The translations under genes were made by a program, and so were the position numbers. Under the pieces are notes generated by a model that was given only the letters and a program-made list of their open reading frames with translations, was not told the origin of the DNA and searched no databases. Shown one piece after another: positions 16,185 to 25,171 of a stretch of DNA of 37,994 bases. The stretch covers positions 1 to 37,994 of the forward strand of contig JAUXFG010000018.1 in the NCBI GenBank assembly GCA_030620115.1. The letters are read 5' to 3'. How positions within the stretch are numbered: the first letter of the stretch is position 1; every line of letters starts with the position of its first letter. The stretch comes from Candidatus Fermentibacterota bacterium. GTDB taxonomy: Bacteria > JAFGKV01.

Positions 16185-17573
16185 CTAGAGCCCGACAAGG
16201 ACAGATCCGGCTCGCCCCCCTATTGCCTTCCCATGCACAAAGCTTCCTGTCACGGGCACTGTTCCGTGAGGGGCGAAGAGGTACTGCCAATCGATCTCTG
16301 GTGCCTCAGTCCAGGGGCGGCATGCGATGAGATGATCTTCATTTGATGGCCCATCCACGAGGAAATCCTGTAGCTCATGAAGATGCCTCTGGAAGAAGTC
16401 ATCGGCCTGATCCGCCAGCAGCGCATCGAGCTCCATCTGGCGACATGAAACCTCCTGGTATGATGGGGCATCAAGAGATGCGGAAAAAGTGCCGGCTTGA
16501 GCGCTATACAGAAAAACGCCGACTCGATCGAGTCTTGCCCACTCGATGAAGCTCAGCAGATGGTCGAATTCCTTTGATGTTTCTCCAGGGTGGCCTAAGA
16601 GAATGGTGGATCTGAGAATGGCATGCGGAAGGCTTTGTCGTATTCGCTCGATCAACAATCTGTGGCCTCCCGGCGGGAGAGCACGGCGCATGGCCTTGAG
16701 AACCGTGGGACTGCTGTGCTGCAGTGAAATATCGAAGTACGGAAGTATGGGGAGCTGCGCCATGGCAGCAATGAGTGGATCCGAGACGCGATGTGGATGA
16801 AGATAGAGCACCCGAATCCATCTCTTTCCGTATTCCGTGGCGATTTCCGACAATCTGAGGAGGAGATCCGGAAGCGAATCGGGCTCTCCGAAATCCGCAC
16901 CATATGCAGTGCTGTCCTGGGCTACCACAAGAAGCTCGATTGCCCCGTCCTGGAGAAGACGGGTGGCGTGCTTGAGCACTGTGGCAGAAGGCACGCTCTG
17001 TTGCGCTCCCCTAATTTTGGGGATTATGCAGAATCCGCATGCAGTACTGCATCCTTCTGCGATCTTCAAGTATCTGTAGTGTCTTGGTCCGAGGGATTGT
17101 CTGAAAGAGCAGTCAATAGCCTGTCCTTGGGGCTTCGAGGAACGAAAAAGCCTCCTGCGGCAGCCCTGCTTGGTTACCCGATCGAGAAGGATCGGCACGC
17201 GAGGGAAGTCATGTACGCCAACAAGCAGATCGATCTCCGGCATGGCACGGGAAAGCTGATCACCAGCATGCTGGACAAGGCATCCGGCGGCAACCACATA
17301 TTGGCAGGAGCCGGATCTTCGCGATGCGCAAGCCGAAAGCAGCGCATCCACCGACTCCCGCTGCGCATCTTCGATGAACGCACAGGTGTTCACCACGATG
17401 AGATCGGCATCCCCCGGCTCCTCAGTCATGGCCCAGCCCTGTTGGCCGAGAATCCCCGCGAATACCTCGCTATCCACCAGGTTTTTTGGGCATCCCAAGC
17501 TGCTGATGAAAAAGGTCTGCCTCCCCTCCCCTATCTTCGTGGAGTCGATCTGAGTCACCTCAATCTGGCTCAA
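16185..17573 (-). CDS. rimO: Ribosomal protein S12 methylthiotransferase
   Basis: A radical SAM enzyme that adds a methylthio group to the conserved aspartate of ribosomal protein S12. It has 462 residues. The N-terminal domain holds the auxiliary [4Fe-4S] cysteines C28 (LGCPKNLVDSE), C64 (NTCAF) and C98; the radical SAM motif is C175-x3-C179-x2-C182 within IAEGCSTACGFC, followed by PKIRG, the RimO-type continuation. A TRAM domain occupies the last 65 or so residues. The start is TTG 17573, only 7 bases after the lolA stop, without a clear ribosome site, so translation is probably coupled to lolA. The ftsK-lolA-rimO order is on one strand. Confidence 0.95.
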   Translation of the reverse strand: MSQIEVTQIDSTKIGEGRQTFFISSLGCPKNLVDSEVFAGILGQQGWAMTEEPGDADLIVVNTCAFIEDAQRESVDALLSACASRRSGSCQYVVAAGCLVQHAGDQLSRAMPEIDLLVGVHDFPRVPILLDRVTKQGCRRRLFRSSKPQGQAIDCSFRQSLGPRHYRYLKIAEGCSTACGFCIIPKIRGAQQSVPSATVLKHATRLLQDGAIELLVVAQDSTAYGADFGEPDSLPDLLLRLSEIATEYGKRWIRVLYLHPHRVSDPLIAAMAQLPILPYFDISLQHSSPTVLKAMRRALPPGGHRLLIERIRQSLPHAILRSTILLGHPGETSKEFDHLLSFIEWARLDRVGVFLYSAQAGTFSASLDAPSYQEVSCRQMELDALLADQADDFFQRHLHELQDFLVDGPSNEDHLIACRPWTEAPEIDWQYLFAPHGTVPVTGSFVHGKAIGGRAGSVLVGL

Positions 17574-17580
17574 GGCTCGT

Positions 17581-18204
17581 TCAATCTAATCGGATTACCT
17601 CGATTCCTGACGGAATCACCACGTCAAACAGTGTATCCGCCTCCGCAGTCAGAGGTTTCTCTTCCCACTTGAGCACGGAATAAGTGGTCTTGTTCCCACT
17701 GATGTCTTCGAGCAAGACCCGCGAAGGCCAAAAACCACCTGCATCGATGACTATGCTGATCTTCTCCCAAGGCCCCTGTTCGTCGAACCCGGAGCACTCC
17801 ATCCATAGTTCGCCAGGGTCCTCCCCTATTTTGGCGCTATCCACGACGCAGTTCTTGCCGCCGGCAGAGAGGATCTCTCCCAGGGGCGTGTCCTTCCACG
17901 TGAGATGGGGATCCTGCGCTTGCACCAGAGCCTGCTCATTGTCAGGAACAATGGTCCACACCGTAGCGCCGTCCGCGATAATCTGTTGGCTATCAGGTGG
18001 TGAGTAACAGGCTTTGAAGCGGTTTGGTGGTGCGAACCATACTTCGACCTGTCGCTCGATCCTCTCTCCGGTAAGCGGCCAGAAACATTCCTGGATAGTG
18101 GTGACATGGTGGAGATTCGTTGATTCGAGCCGATCGTTCCACTGCTCGTAGAACCCAGGATTCGAAGCCAGAATCACGGTGAGAAACATTGCCACGCCAA
18201 CCAT
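17581..18204 (-). CDS. lolA: Outer-membrane lipoprotein carrier protein LolA
   Basis: A periplasmic chaperone that ferries lipoproteins from the inner to the outer membrane. From ATG 18204 it has 207 residues with a short hydrophobic export signal (MVGVAMFLTVILA). The LolA pattern is visible: WFAPPNRFKACYSPP, then IIADGATVWTIVPDNEQALVQ, and the C-terminal LFDVVIPSGIEVIRLD. Purine-rich AGGAGAGGGG precedes the start by about 11 bases; an in-frame start at 18258 would add 18 polar residues before the signal. Sequence identity to classic LolA is low, so related LolA-fold proteins cannot be excluded, but its position beside ftsK, as in many diderms, supports the call. Confidence 0.87.
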   Translation of the reverse strand: MVGVAMFLTVILASNPGFYEQWNDRLESTNLHHVTTIQECFWPLTGERIERQVEVWFAPPNRFKACYSPPDSQQIIADGATVWTIVPDNEQALVQAQDPHLTWKDTPLGEILSAGGKNCVVDSAKIGEDPGELWMECSGFDEQGPWEKISIVIDAGGFWPSRVLLEDISGNKTTYSVLKWEEKPLTAEADTLFDVVIPSGIEVIRLD

Positions 18205-18376
18205 ATTCTCTTGAGCCCCTCTCCTATCGGTATCATGCTGCCGGGCAGACGCTCTCACGAGCCCGGAATACGTTCATCTGCACATACGCGCCGTCCATTT
18301 TCTGGTTCCAATGAATCATATGAATCATAGTAAGAATGTACTTGAGGGATTCGGCTGTATATCGTTACCATATAAT

Positions 18377-18562
18377 GCGTTCACGTTCTTCAGGCGTCGG
18401 ATTTCAGGCGAAGATCCCCCTGCCATTCTGAGCGACCCACAGGAGCGAAGAATCTCTCCCTGTTCTCAAGATTCAAGATTTTAGATTCAAGATTGACAGA
18501 TTCCACATTCCTTCCCTCCCCTCCCAGATTCTTCGGTCGCTCCGCTCCCTCAGAATGACACA
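18377..18562. repeat. Intergenic repeats between ftsK and lolA (family D and a short repeat)
   Basis: 18377-18410 matches 5138-5172. Next, 18422-18562 is an inverted repeat: the left arm CATTCTGAGCG...GAAGAATCT (18424-18456) and the right arm AGATTCTTCGGTCGCTCCG...CAGAATG (about 18526-18558) flank AT-rich DNA with ATTCAAGATT twice. The arms resemble a kind of dispersed repeat seen in many uncultured bacterial genomes. The remaining DNA of 18205-18618 shows nothing else. Confidence 0.7.
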
Positions 18563-18618
18563 CGTCTCCTCATACTGGACTGATCTCTGATTACCTATCG
18601 AAGACAGAAGCTCACACA

Positions 18619-20757
18619 TCAGCTTCCAGAGCCATCCTCCTGGAGCCACGATGCATCAACCAACACCTCTCGTGGCTTGCTGCCTTGGGCTGGGCCAACG
18701 AGTCCCTTCTGCTCCAAGATGTCCATCAATCGGCCGGCACGTGCGTAACCAACCTTAAGACGCCGCTGGATCAGTGATGTACTCCCTTGCTTGTTCAGGA
18801 TGACCAGTCTGGCTGCATCTTCCCACATAGGATCATCAAGCTCGTCGCGTGTGGTGAGCTGCTCCGTAAGACTTGTCTGGACGGAACCAGCTTCCTCTCT
18901 CTCCGGCATGGCCTGATTCCTCCAGAAATCAACAATCTGTTCGATCTCCTTGGGTGCGATGAAGGCGCCATGGAATCTTTGGGGGGCGGGATAGCCGGGG
19001 GCCAGAAAGAGCATGTCTCCGTTGCCGAGGAGCTTCTCGGCGCCGACATGATCGAGAATGATGTTCGAGTTCACCTTTTGCATCACGTGGAAGGCGATTC
19101 TCCCGGGGAAATTTGATTTGAGCACCCCGGTGACGATCTCCTTGGAGGGACGCTGCGTCGCTACGATGAGATGGATGCCGACAGCCCTGGCCTTCTGGGC
19201 CAAACGTATGATGGCGCCCTCAATCTCGCCTGGGGCTGTCATCATCAAGTCCGCAAGCTCGTCTATGATGACCACAATGTAGGACATTCGCGCCGAATCC
19301 GATTCCAAGCTCGAGTTGAACGCCGCGATGTCGCGCAAGCCATTGCCGGCCAGTATTTCGTATCGCCGTTCCATCTCCCCTACTGCCCAGCCCAAGATGC
19401 GAAGTGCAATCTTGGGATCCGTAACAACCGGGTGAAGGAGGTGGGGTATTCCTTCGTATCCGATGAGTTCAACCCGTTTGGGATCGATGAGGATCAAACG
19501 AACCTGCTGAGGCGTCACTCGTGTCAGCAGACCGCAAATAAATGCATTGATACAACTGCTCTTCCCTGAACCCGTGGTGCCGCCAATGAGAAGATGGGGC
19601 AGCCGTGTTAGGTCAAAGACCACAGGATCACCAACCGTGTCCTTGCCGACCGGCAGAGAAAGCAGCGATGATGACCGCTGAAACGCTGACGCTCGAACGA
19701 TGTCACCGAGACGAACGATGCTCGTATTCCTGTTGGGCACCTCGATGCCCACCACACCGGTCCCGGGAATCGGCGCAACAACCCTGATACGAAGAGCCTT
19801 CAAAGCCAGTGCGAGATCGTGCGCCAGAGCAGCGATCCGGGCGATCTTGACTCCCGGTGCGGGCTCCACCTCATAACGAGTGATAATGGGGCCAGGGATA
19901 GCTCTTTCTACATGTGCTTGGACACCGAAACTCGCCAGCGCCTCTTCGAGCCGCTTCCTCCCCTGTTCGACTTCCTTGTGCGATGCGATTGACCACGACG
20001 CGCCGTCCGAGCGCAGCAGACTCAATGGGGGCAGTTTGTAGGGCCATGGGTTGGGCAGTTCATACAGAGGGCCAATGCCCGGTGGACCCCCTTCATCATT
20101 ACCCAATGACTTGTGGTCCTCTGGAAACGCACCGCCGTCCAGATTTTTCCCCGTATCCACTGCCGATCGGCGGGGCCGTGCACGCCGGTTGAGCCGTGGA
20201 CGTGAGAGTCTCCGTGCTTCGATCTTCTTGAGATGGTCCCCCACCGCGTACAGTGGAATGAGGACGGCGCACACCAGCAAGAAAATCCCCGTGCCGCTCC
20301 TCCCGAGGAGCTGGATTCCCATGTCGGCGAGCCATGTCCCCACAATTCCCCCGCGTGTGAAGGCATCAAAACCGTCAGGCGTTGTGAACGCCATGGCCAT
20401 GGTCAGTACGAGACAAGTGGCAACAAGGATAAAGGTCCATTTCAGCAGCCGATTGGCCAGTGTCGCCCAAACCCCGGCAACGCTACACACCAAAACAAGA
20501 ACTGGCAGAAGCCACGCCGCAACCCGCCCAAAGGTCCAGATCAGGAGGTGGCTCGCACCGGCGCCCGCCACCCCACACATATTCTCCACGCGACCATGCA
20601 ATATGCCGGACCAGATCCCACCTTCGTTATTGGTCACCTTGCCCCAATCCTCGAAGGAATAGGATTTCAGGCTCAGACCGAGCAACGCCGCAAGCGCCAA
20701 CGTCAAGACGAACCGGGCGACCAGCGAGTATTTAAGGGATGATGACTGGTGTCTCAT
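18619..20757 (-). CDS. ftsK: DNA translocase FtsK/SpoIIIE
   Basis: Anchored at the division septum, it pumps chromosome ends and dimers apart before cell division. It has 712 residues: about four N-terminal helices (12-175), a short basic and Pro-rich linker (180-245), the alpha/beta motor with Walker A GGTTGSGKS (392-400) and Walker B YIVVIIDE (493-500), the QKARAVGIHLIVATQRPS stretch, and a C-terminal winged-helix gamma domain (about 640-702) that would read polar DNA signals. The linker is short, as in SpoIIIE-type proteins. GGAG precedes ATG 20757 by about 10 bases. lolA follows on the same strand after a 414-base repeat-filled gap. Confidence 0.96.
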   Translation of the reverse strand: MRHQSSSLKYSLVARFVLTLALAALLGLSLKSYSFEDWGKVTNNEGGIWSGILHGRVENMCGVAGAGASHLLIWTFGRVAAWLLPVLVLVCSVAGVWATLANRLLKWTFILVATCLVLTMAMAFTTPDGFDAFTRGGIVGTWLADMGIQLLGRSGTGIFLLVCAVLIPLYAVGDHLKKIEARRLSRPRLNRRARPRRSAVDTGKNLDGGAFPEDHKSLGNDEGGPPGIGPLYELPNPWPYKLPPLSLLRSDGASWSIASHKEVEQGRKRLEEALASFGVQAHVERAIPGPIITRYEVEPAPGVKIARIAALAHDLALALKALRIRVVAPIPGTGVVGIEVPNRNTSIVRLGDIVRASAFQRSSSLLSLPVGKDTVGDPVVFDLTRLPHLLIGGTTGSGKSSCINAFICGLLTRVTPQQVRLILIDPKRVELIGYEGIPHLLHPVVTDPKIALRILGWAVGEMERRYEILAGNGLRDIAAFNSSLESDSARMSYIVVIIDELADLMMTAPGEIEGAIIRLAQKARAVGIHLIVATQRPSKEIVTGVLKSNFPGRIAFHVMQKVNSNIILDHVGAEKLLGNGDMLFLAPGYPAPQRFHGAFIAPKEIEQIVDFWRNQAMPEREEAGSVQTSLTEQLTTRDELDDPMWEDAARLVILNKQGSTSLIQRRLKVGYARAGRLMDILEQKGLVGPAQGSKPREVLVDASWLQEDGSGS

Positions 20758-20836
20758 TATTAAGTTACTCCACGATACTCATGATTTGTGCACACGAAAA
20801 ACAACCATGTCGGCAGTCATTATGTCAACTTGGCTC

Positions 20837-21505
20837 TCACAGCAGACCCGCGTCGCGGAAGCTGAAGTGTCTGTCGGAACCAATGACCACATGATCGAGC
20901 AGGACGACTCCTACGGCAACCAGTGCTGACTTGACTTCTGTCGTGATCTTATGGTCATCGCGTGAAGGCGTGCAATCGCCACTGGGATGGTTGTGGACGA
21001 TTACCACGCTCTTCGCTCGCCGCTCCAAGGCGGCTTCGGCTACACGTCGCGGGTACACGACTGCTTGGTCAACCGTTCCTTTCTGTAGTTCGCGGATTTC
21101 GATGATCCGGTTCTTGGGATCCAGGAGAGCTGCGATGAAAGACTCCTCTCTGAGCCCGCGCATCCGCTTTCTGAAGTAGTCGGCCACGGTCTCAGGACTC
21201 TTGAAGTAATCAGTGCCCTGCTGAATGGGGTCCATTGCTCTCATTCCAAGGACATGAATGAGCTTGAGCAGTACCGTCACTGTTTCTCCGATACCTTCTT
21301 CCTCGGCCAGTTCGCAGGTCTCCGCCTCGAAAACGCCATTGAGACTGCCGAATCTCGTGATGAGCGATTTTGCCAACGCCTTTGTATCTCTCCGCGGAAT
21401 AGCATACGTCAAGAGGAGCTCCAGAAGCTCATGTTCGTCCATTCCGGCTTCACCAGCTCTCATGAAGCGGTTTCGAAGCCGTTTCCTGTGGCCGGCGGTA
21501 TCCAT
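20837..21505 (-). CDS. radC: RadC family JAB-domain protein
   Basis: Encodes 222 residues from ATG 21505, preceded by GGGGAGGG. An N-terminal helix-hairpin-helix part (LLELLLTYAIPRRDTKALAK, then LAEEEGIGE) joins a C-terminal JAB/MPN domain with the metal motif H171-N-H173-PSGD and a downstream S/D pair (TPSRDD). The family was once tied to DNA repair, but its biochemical role is not settled; metalloprotease or nuclease activity has been proposed. The metal ligands are intact. It lies 79 bases upstream of ftsK on the same strand and may be co-transcribed with it. Confidence 0.94.
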   Translation of the reverse strand: MDTAGHRKRLRNRFMRAGEAGMDEHELLELLLTYAIPRRDTKALAKSLITRFGSLNGVFEAETCELAEEEGIGETVTVLLKLIHVLGMRAMDPIQQGTDYFKSPETVADYFRKRMRGLREESFIAALLDPKNRIIEIRELQKGTVDQAVVYPRRVAEAALERRAKSVVIVHNHPSGDCTPSRDDHKITTEVKSALVAVGVVLLDHVVIGSDRHFSFRDAGLL

Positions 21506-21648
21506 ATCCCTCCCCTAAGGCGGCCTCCGGCCGCAATCCGCCGGCTGGCGGATCAGAAGTCAGAGGTCAAAGGCCAGTCGGACAACTTCGTCGGGAGCTT
21601 CGTCGGGAGCTCTCTCACGAATTTCTCCGCGTGATGTGCTCACACCAC

Positions 21649-21671
21649 CATCTACGAAAAAAACGTAGATG
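21649..21671. other. Perfect hairpin with A7/T7 loop between rlmD and radC
   Basis: CATCTACG (21649-21656) pairs with CGTAGATG (21664-21671) around seven A (seven T on the other strand). It lies 17 bases past the rlmD stop and could end or stabilise the rlmD transcript, though the T run is in the loop rather than after the stem. Just upstream, CTTCGTCGGGAG occurs twice in tandem (about 21586-21609). Confidence 0.5.
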
Positions 21672-21687
21672 TGTCGGACAAAGACTC

Positions 21688-22992
21688 CTACCCCTTTCTT
21701 GTCAGTACCGTCAGGCATTCCACATGGAACGTCTGAGGAAAAAGATCAACTGGTTTTACCCGATCAATGCCATATCCGCCAGCCACCAGATGAGCCACGT
21801 CTCGGGCCAAGGTGACAGGGTCGCATGACATATAGACAACCCGCGAAGGCTTCAGGGCAAGGACCGCTTTCAAATCCGGTCGTGCCAGCCCAATCCTTGG
21901 AGGGTCTAGAATGAGGACATCTGGTCGGGTCGGAAGCTTCCGCTTTCTGACGATGCCCCCGATCGTCCCTCGCATGAACCTGGCATTGGTGGCGCCTGCG
22001 TTCTTCGCATTCATGTTGGCAAGATCGACTGATCGCCTAGAAATCTCAACCCCCACTACCTCTCGAAACTGAGAAGAAAGACAGATGGACGGCCATCCCA
22101 CACCGGCGTGCGCATCGACCAGTACCTGCCCGTGGCCTACAAACTGCCCTACAAGCCGGGCCATCTCCTCGTGCATGCTTGAGTTGATTTGGAAGAATGA
22201 CTCCGCTGCAACAAGAAACTGTGTTGATAAGCAGGAGTGGCCCATGGTGGCATGGTCACCGGGGCGCACCACAAGAAATCCCGGCAAAGCCTCCCTCAGG
22301 CGTCTCAGCTCCTGTTCACCTGCTCGAGGATCATGCACCACTACCAGGCCCTCTCCCGATGTGGCATTCCTCAGCAGTATCCGATAGCTGTCAGGGCGGT
22401 CTCCCCGCCAACGCACCCATTCCCTCACCATGTGATAGCAATCCTTCAGTTCAGGTTCGAGGAGCAAACATTGCTCCACGTTGACTACGTTTCGAGTTTC
22501 CATACGTACAAAACCTACTAATCCACCCGCCACATGGACAGACGTCTTGTTGCGATAGTCGAACTCCCGCGGGCTGGGCATTGGATCCTCGATGCAGAGA
22601 TCGACAATCCGGCCGATTCTCTGGAAACTCTCTCTGATCCATTCCTTCTTCCAGAAGAGCTGTCGCTCGTAGCGGATATGCTGGATCTGACAGCCGCCGC
22701 AAGCACCGTAGACGGGACATGGCGGCTTGATTCTTTCGCGGGACGGCCGGATTACCTCCAGCATGTCTGCAATCGCGTATCGCCCATGGTCTTTCCTGAT
22801 CGAGCAGATCACCTCATCCCCCGGAGCGGCGAGCGGCACGAAGAACACCTTGCCTTCGTGACGACCTACCCCAAAGCCGCGATACGCGAGCCCGTCGATC
22901 CTGAGTCTCACGCCTTGTGTGCCACTTGACCGCAGGCGTGGTGTCGATCCAGATTCTCCCGCATCTTTTTCATGATCTGGAGGATTAATCAT
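21688..22992 (-). CDS. rlmD: 23S rRNA (uracil-5-)-methyltransferase, RlmD/RumA type
   Basis: Uses SAM to methylate a conserved uridine of 23S rRNA. Taken from ATG 22992 the protein has 434 residues. It has a TRAM domain (about 28-85; LAYRGFGVGRHEGKVFFVP), iron-sulfur cysteines C92, C98 and C101 (CPVYGACGGCQIQ) with a fourth in VEQCLLL, a Rossmann methyltransferase domain, LDPPRIGL, and the catalytic YMSCDPVTLARD. Whether it is RlmD, RlmC or TrmA-like cannot be settled, but the iron-sulfur cluster argues against TrmA. The start is uncertain: 22992 overlaps the start of the divergent gene, and in-frame alternatives lie at 23061 and at an internal GTG near 22911. Confidence 0.92.
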   Translation of the reverse strand: MINPPDHEKDAGESGSTPRLRSSGTQGVRLRIDGLAYRGFGVGRHEGKVFFVPLAAPGDEVICSIRKDHGRYAIADMLEVIRPSRERIKPPCPVYGACGGCQIQHIRYERQLFWKKEWIRESFQRIGRIVDLCIEDPMPSPREFDYRNKTSVHVAGGLVGFVRMETRNVVNVEQCLLLEPELKDCYHMVREWVRWRGDRPDSYRILLRNATSGEGLVVVHDPRAGEQELRRLREALPGFLVVRPGDHATMGHSCLSTQFLVAAESFFQINSSMHEEMARLVGQFVGHGQVLVDAHAGVGWPSICLSSQFREVVGVEISRRSVDLANMNAKNAGATNARFMRGTIGGIVRKRKLPTRPDVLILDPPRIGLARPDLKAVLALKPSRVVYMSCDPVTLARDVAHLVAGGYGIDRVKPVDLFPQTFHVECLTVLTRKG

Positions 22993-24832
22993 GGCCTCGC
23001 TATTGTTGGACCTGCTGCGTGATGACCAGGTCGTGGTGTTTGATGGCGCCATGGGCACCATGCTCTATAACAAAGGCGTCTATTTGAATCACTGCTACGA
23101 TGCCATCAACCTTTCGAACCCTGTGATGATTCGGGAGATTCATGCGGCGTATGTGCGCGCAGGCGCCCAAGTCATCGAAACGAATACTTTTGGAGCGAAC
23201 CGTTACAAACTGTCGAAATATGAGCTGCAGGACAAGATCGAAGCCATAAACCTCCAGGGTGCATTACTCGCCCGCAGGGAGGCGTCCGCCGACGTGCTGG
23301 TTGCCGGCGCCATGGGGCCGCTTGGCCTCAAGATCGAACCATGGGGACCCACCAGTATTGACGAGGCGAAGGAGGCTTTTACCGAGCAGGCCCAGGCCTT
23401 ACTGCGCGGCGACGTTGATCTCTTCATACTCGAGACCTTCAGCGATCTGAACGAGATCCATCAAGCCCTGATGGCGGTTCGGGAGGTCTGTGATCTCCCC
23501 ATCGTAGCCCAGATGACCGTACAAGACGATGGATCGAGTCTTTATGGAACCACGCCTGAGATATTCACATCCAGACTCGACGAATGGGGAGCTGATGTGG
23601 TGGGCATCAATTGCTCGGTGGGACCACATGTCATGCTCCAAACCCTTGAACGGATGATTCCCCACACGAGCAAGAAGCTTTCCGTCCAGCCAAATGCAGG
23701 GATCCCGAGGAATGTAGAGGGGCGGAATATCTACTTGGCCTCTCCTGAGTACATGGCCGAATATGCCGGGCGTTTTTTGCGGGCCGGCGCTCGGATCGTG
23801 GGAGGATGCTGTGGGACCACGCCTGCGCATATCCGTGCCATCGCCCAGGCAGTGAAAGCCCTCCGCCCCGCGAAGAGGGTCGTGCCAAGAGCGAGGCGCG
23901 TCACGGAGGCACCAGAGACTCCTGCCGAGGAACTGCCACAGGAAAAGAAAAGCCGCATGGGGGCGAAACTCGCGCACGACGAATTCGTCACCTCGGTGGA
24001 ACTCATCCCTCCCCGAGGACCTTGCAAGGAGAAAGCCCTTCAGCGTGCGCGGACACTCAAGGAGTCGGGAGTCGACATGGTGAATATTCCCGACGGACCA
24101 AGGGCATCTGCGCGAATGTCGGCCATGGCCCTGTCGGTACTCATTGAGAAGGAAGTGGGCATGGAGACGGTGCTCCACTACACGTGTCGAGATAGGAATC
24201 TCTTGGGCATGCAATCTGATCTGATAGGCGCCGCTGCCATGGGGCTACGGAATATCCTCATCATTACAGGAGATCCGCCAAAGCTGGGGGACTATCCGGA
24301 TGCAACCGCGGTGTTTGATGTTGATTCCATAGGTTTGACCAACATGGTGAAGCGGTTAAATCAAGGTCTCGATTTGGGTGGCAATTCCCTGGGGCACCCC
24401 ACCGGATTCCTCCTTGGCGTGGGTGTCAATCCAGGGGCGGTTGATCTTGACCACGAGCTTCGGCGTTTCGAGTACAAGATTGAAGCAGGCGCCGAGTTTG
24501 CCATTACCCAGCCCATCTATGACCCCGAGCAATTGGAGAGCTTTCTTGGACGCCTACAAGGCGCTCATATCGCCATCATTGTGGGGATCTGGCCTCTTGT
24601 TGCGTTGCGCAATGCGGAATTCATGAACAATGAAGTACCGGGCGCCAGCGTGCCTTCCTGGGCAATGAGACGAATCGCCGCAGCCGAGGAGAAGGGGAAT
24701 GCCGCGGCAGAAGGCGTTCAGATCGCCCATGAATTGCTGGAGAGGATACGCCCAATGGTCAGCGGGGCACAGGTTGCCGCCCCCTTTGGGAGGATCCAGC
24801 TTGCCCTGGATGTCCTTGACTTGTCTTCTTGA
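22991..24832 (+). CDS. Bifunctional homocysteine S-methyltransferase / methylenetetrahydrofolate reductase
   Basis: A 613-residue fusion of the kind seen in Bacillus YitJ. Residues 1-295 are a homocysteine methyltransferase domain: DGAMGTML start, ETNTFGAN, and zinc ligands C208 (GINCSVGP) and C273-C274 (GGCCGTTP). A charged, Pro-rich linker (about 296-325) leads to a MetF-type flavin domain (about 329-610) with TSVELIPPRG, LHYTCRDRN, ILIITGDPPKLGDYP and ITQPIYDPE. It would make methyltetrahydrofolate and could pass the methyl group to homocysteine, but it lacks the cobalamin domain of MetH. ATG 22991 follows GGAGG by 7 bases. Its start overlaps that of divergent rlmD. Confidence 0.95.
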   Translation: MASLLLDLLRDDQVVVFDGAMGTMLYNKGVYLNHCYDAINLSNPVMIREIHAAYVRAGAQVIETNTFGANRYKLSKYELQDKIEAINLQGALLARREASADVLVAGAMGPLGLKIEPWGPTSIDEAKEAFTEQAQALLRGDVDLFILETFSDLNEIHQALMAVREVCDLPIVAQMTVQDDGSSLYGTTPEIFTSRLDEWGADVVGINCSVGPHVMLQTLERMIPHTSKKLSVQPNAGIPRNVEGRNIYLASPEYMAEYAGRFLRAGARIVGGCCGTTPAHIRAIAQAVKALRPAKRVVPRARRVTEAPETPAEELPQEKKSRMGAKLAHDEFVTSVELIPPRGPCKEKALQRARTLKESGVDMVNIPDGPRASARMSAMALSVLIEKEVGMETVLHYTCRDRNLLGMQSDLIGAAAMGLRNILIITGDPPKLGDYPDATAVFDVDSIGLTNMVKRLNQGLDLGGNSLGHPTGFLLGVGVNPGAVDLDHELRRFEYKIEAGAEFAITQPIYDPEQLESFLGRLQGAHIAIIVGIWPLVALRNAEFMNNEVPGASVPSWAMRRIAAAEEKGNAAAEGVQIAHELLERIRPMVSGAQVAAPFGRIQLALDVLDLSS

Positions 24833-24861
24833 TGTGAAGGCTCTCGCACAAGACACCATTG

Positions 24862-24991
24862 TGGTTTGTACTTTCGGATGCCTCTTCGCAATGACTGACG
24901 CTCAGGAGTCATCGCGAGCGACAGCGCGGCGATCTCAGTTGAGGGAATGAGATTGCTTCGTCGCTACACTCCTCGCAATGACTGTGGGTGG
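24862..24991. repeat. Family B dispersed repeat
   Basis: Aligns along its length with 15735-15866: GCAATGACTGA, AGTCATCGCGA, GAGCGCGGCGATCTCA-like DNA, GAATGAGATTGCTTCGTCGC, and TACACTCCTCGCAATGACTG. The ends GCAATGACTG and inner inverted motifs resemble a dispersed repeat found between genes in several bacterial phyla. It fills most of 24833-25171; the rest of that gap shows no gene. Confidence 0.75.
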
Positions 24992-25171
24992 AGCTCCGGT
25001 TCCATATTCACCGCCTGCCGTCTGAAGTGACAGAAACCTCCCCATCCATGTGCTTGACGTTGGTTTTGCACCACGATTAGTTGCCATCACGAATGACGTT
25101 TCTTCGTCAAATTGGTTCACGCAATCTCCAAAGGCTACGCTCAGGAAGTCTCGAATCCCCGGAGGTGTTTT

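Noticed and set aside
16791-17672. Plus-strand frame of 293 codons opposite rimO
   Set aside because: It is antisense to rimO, whose cluster cysteines and radical SAM motif are intact.
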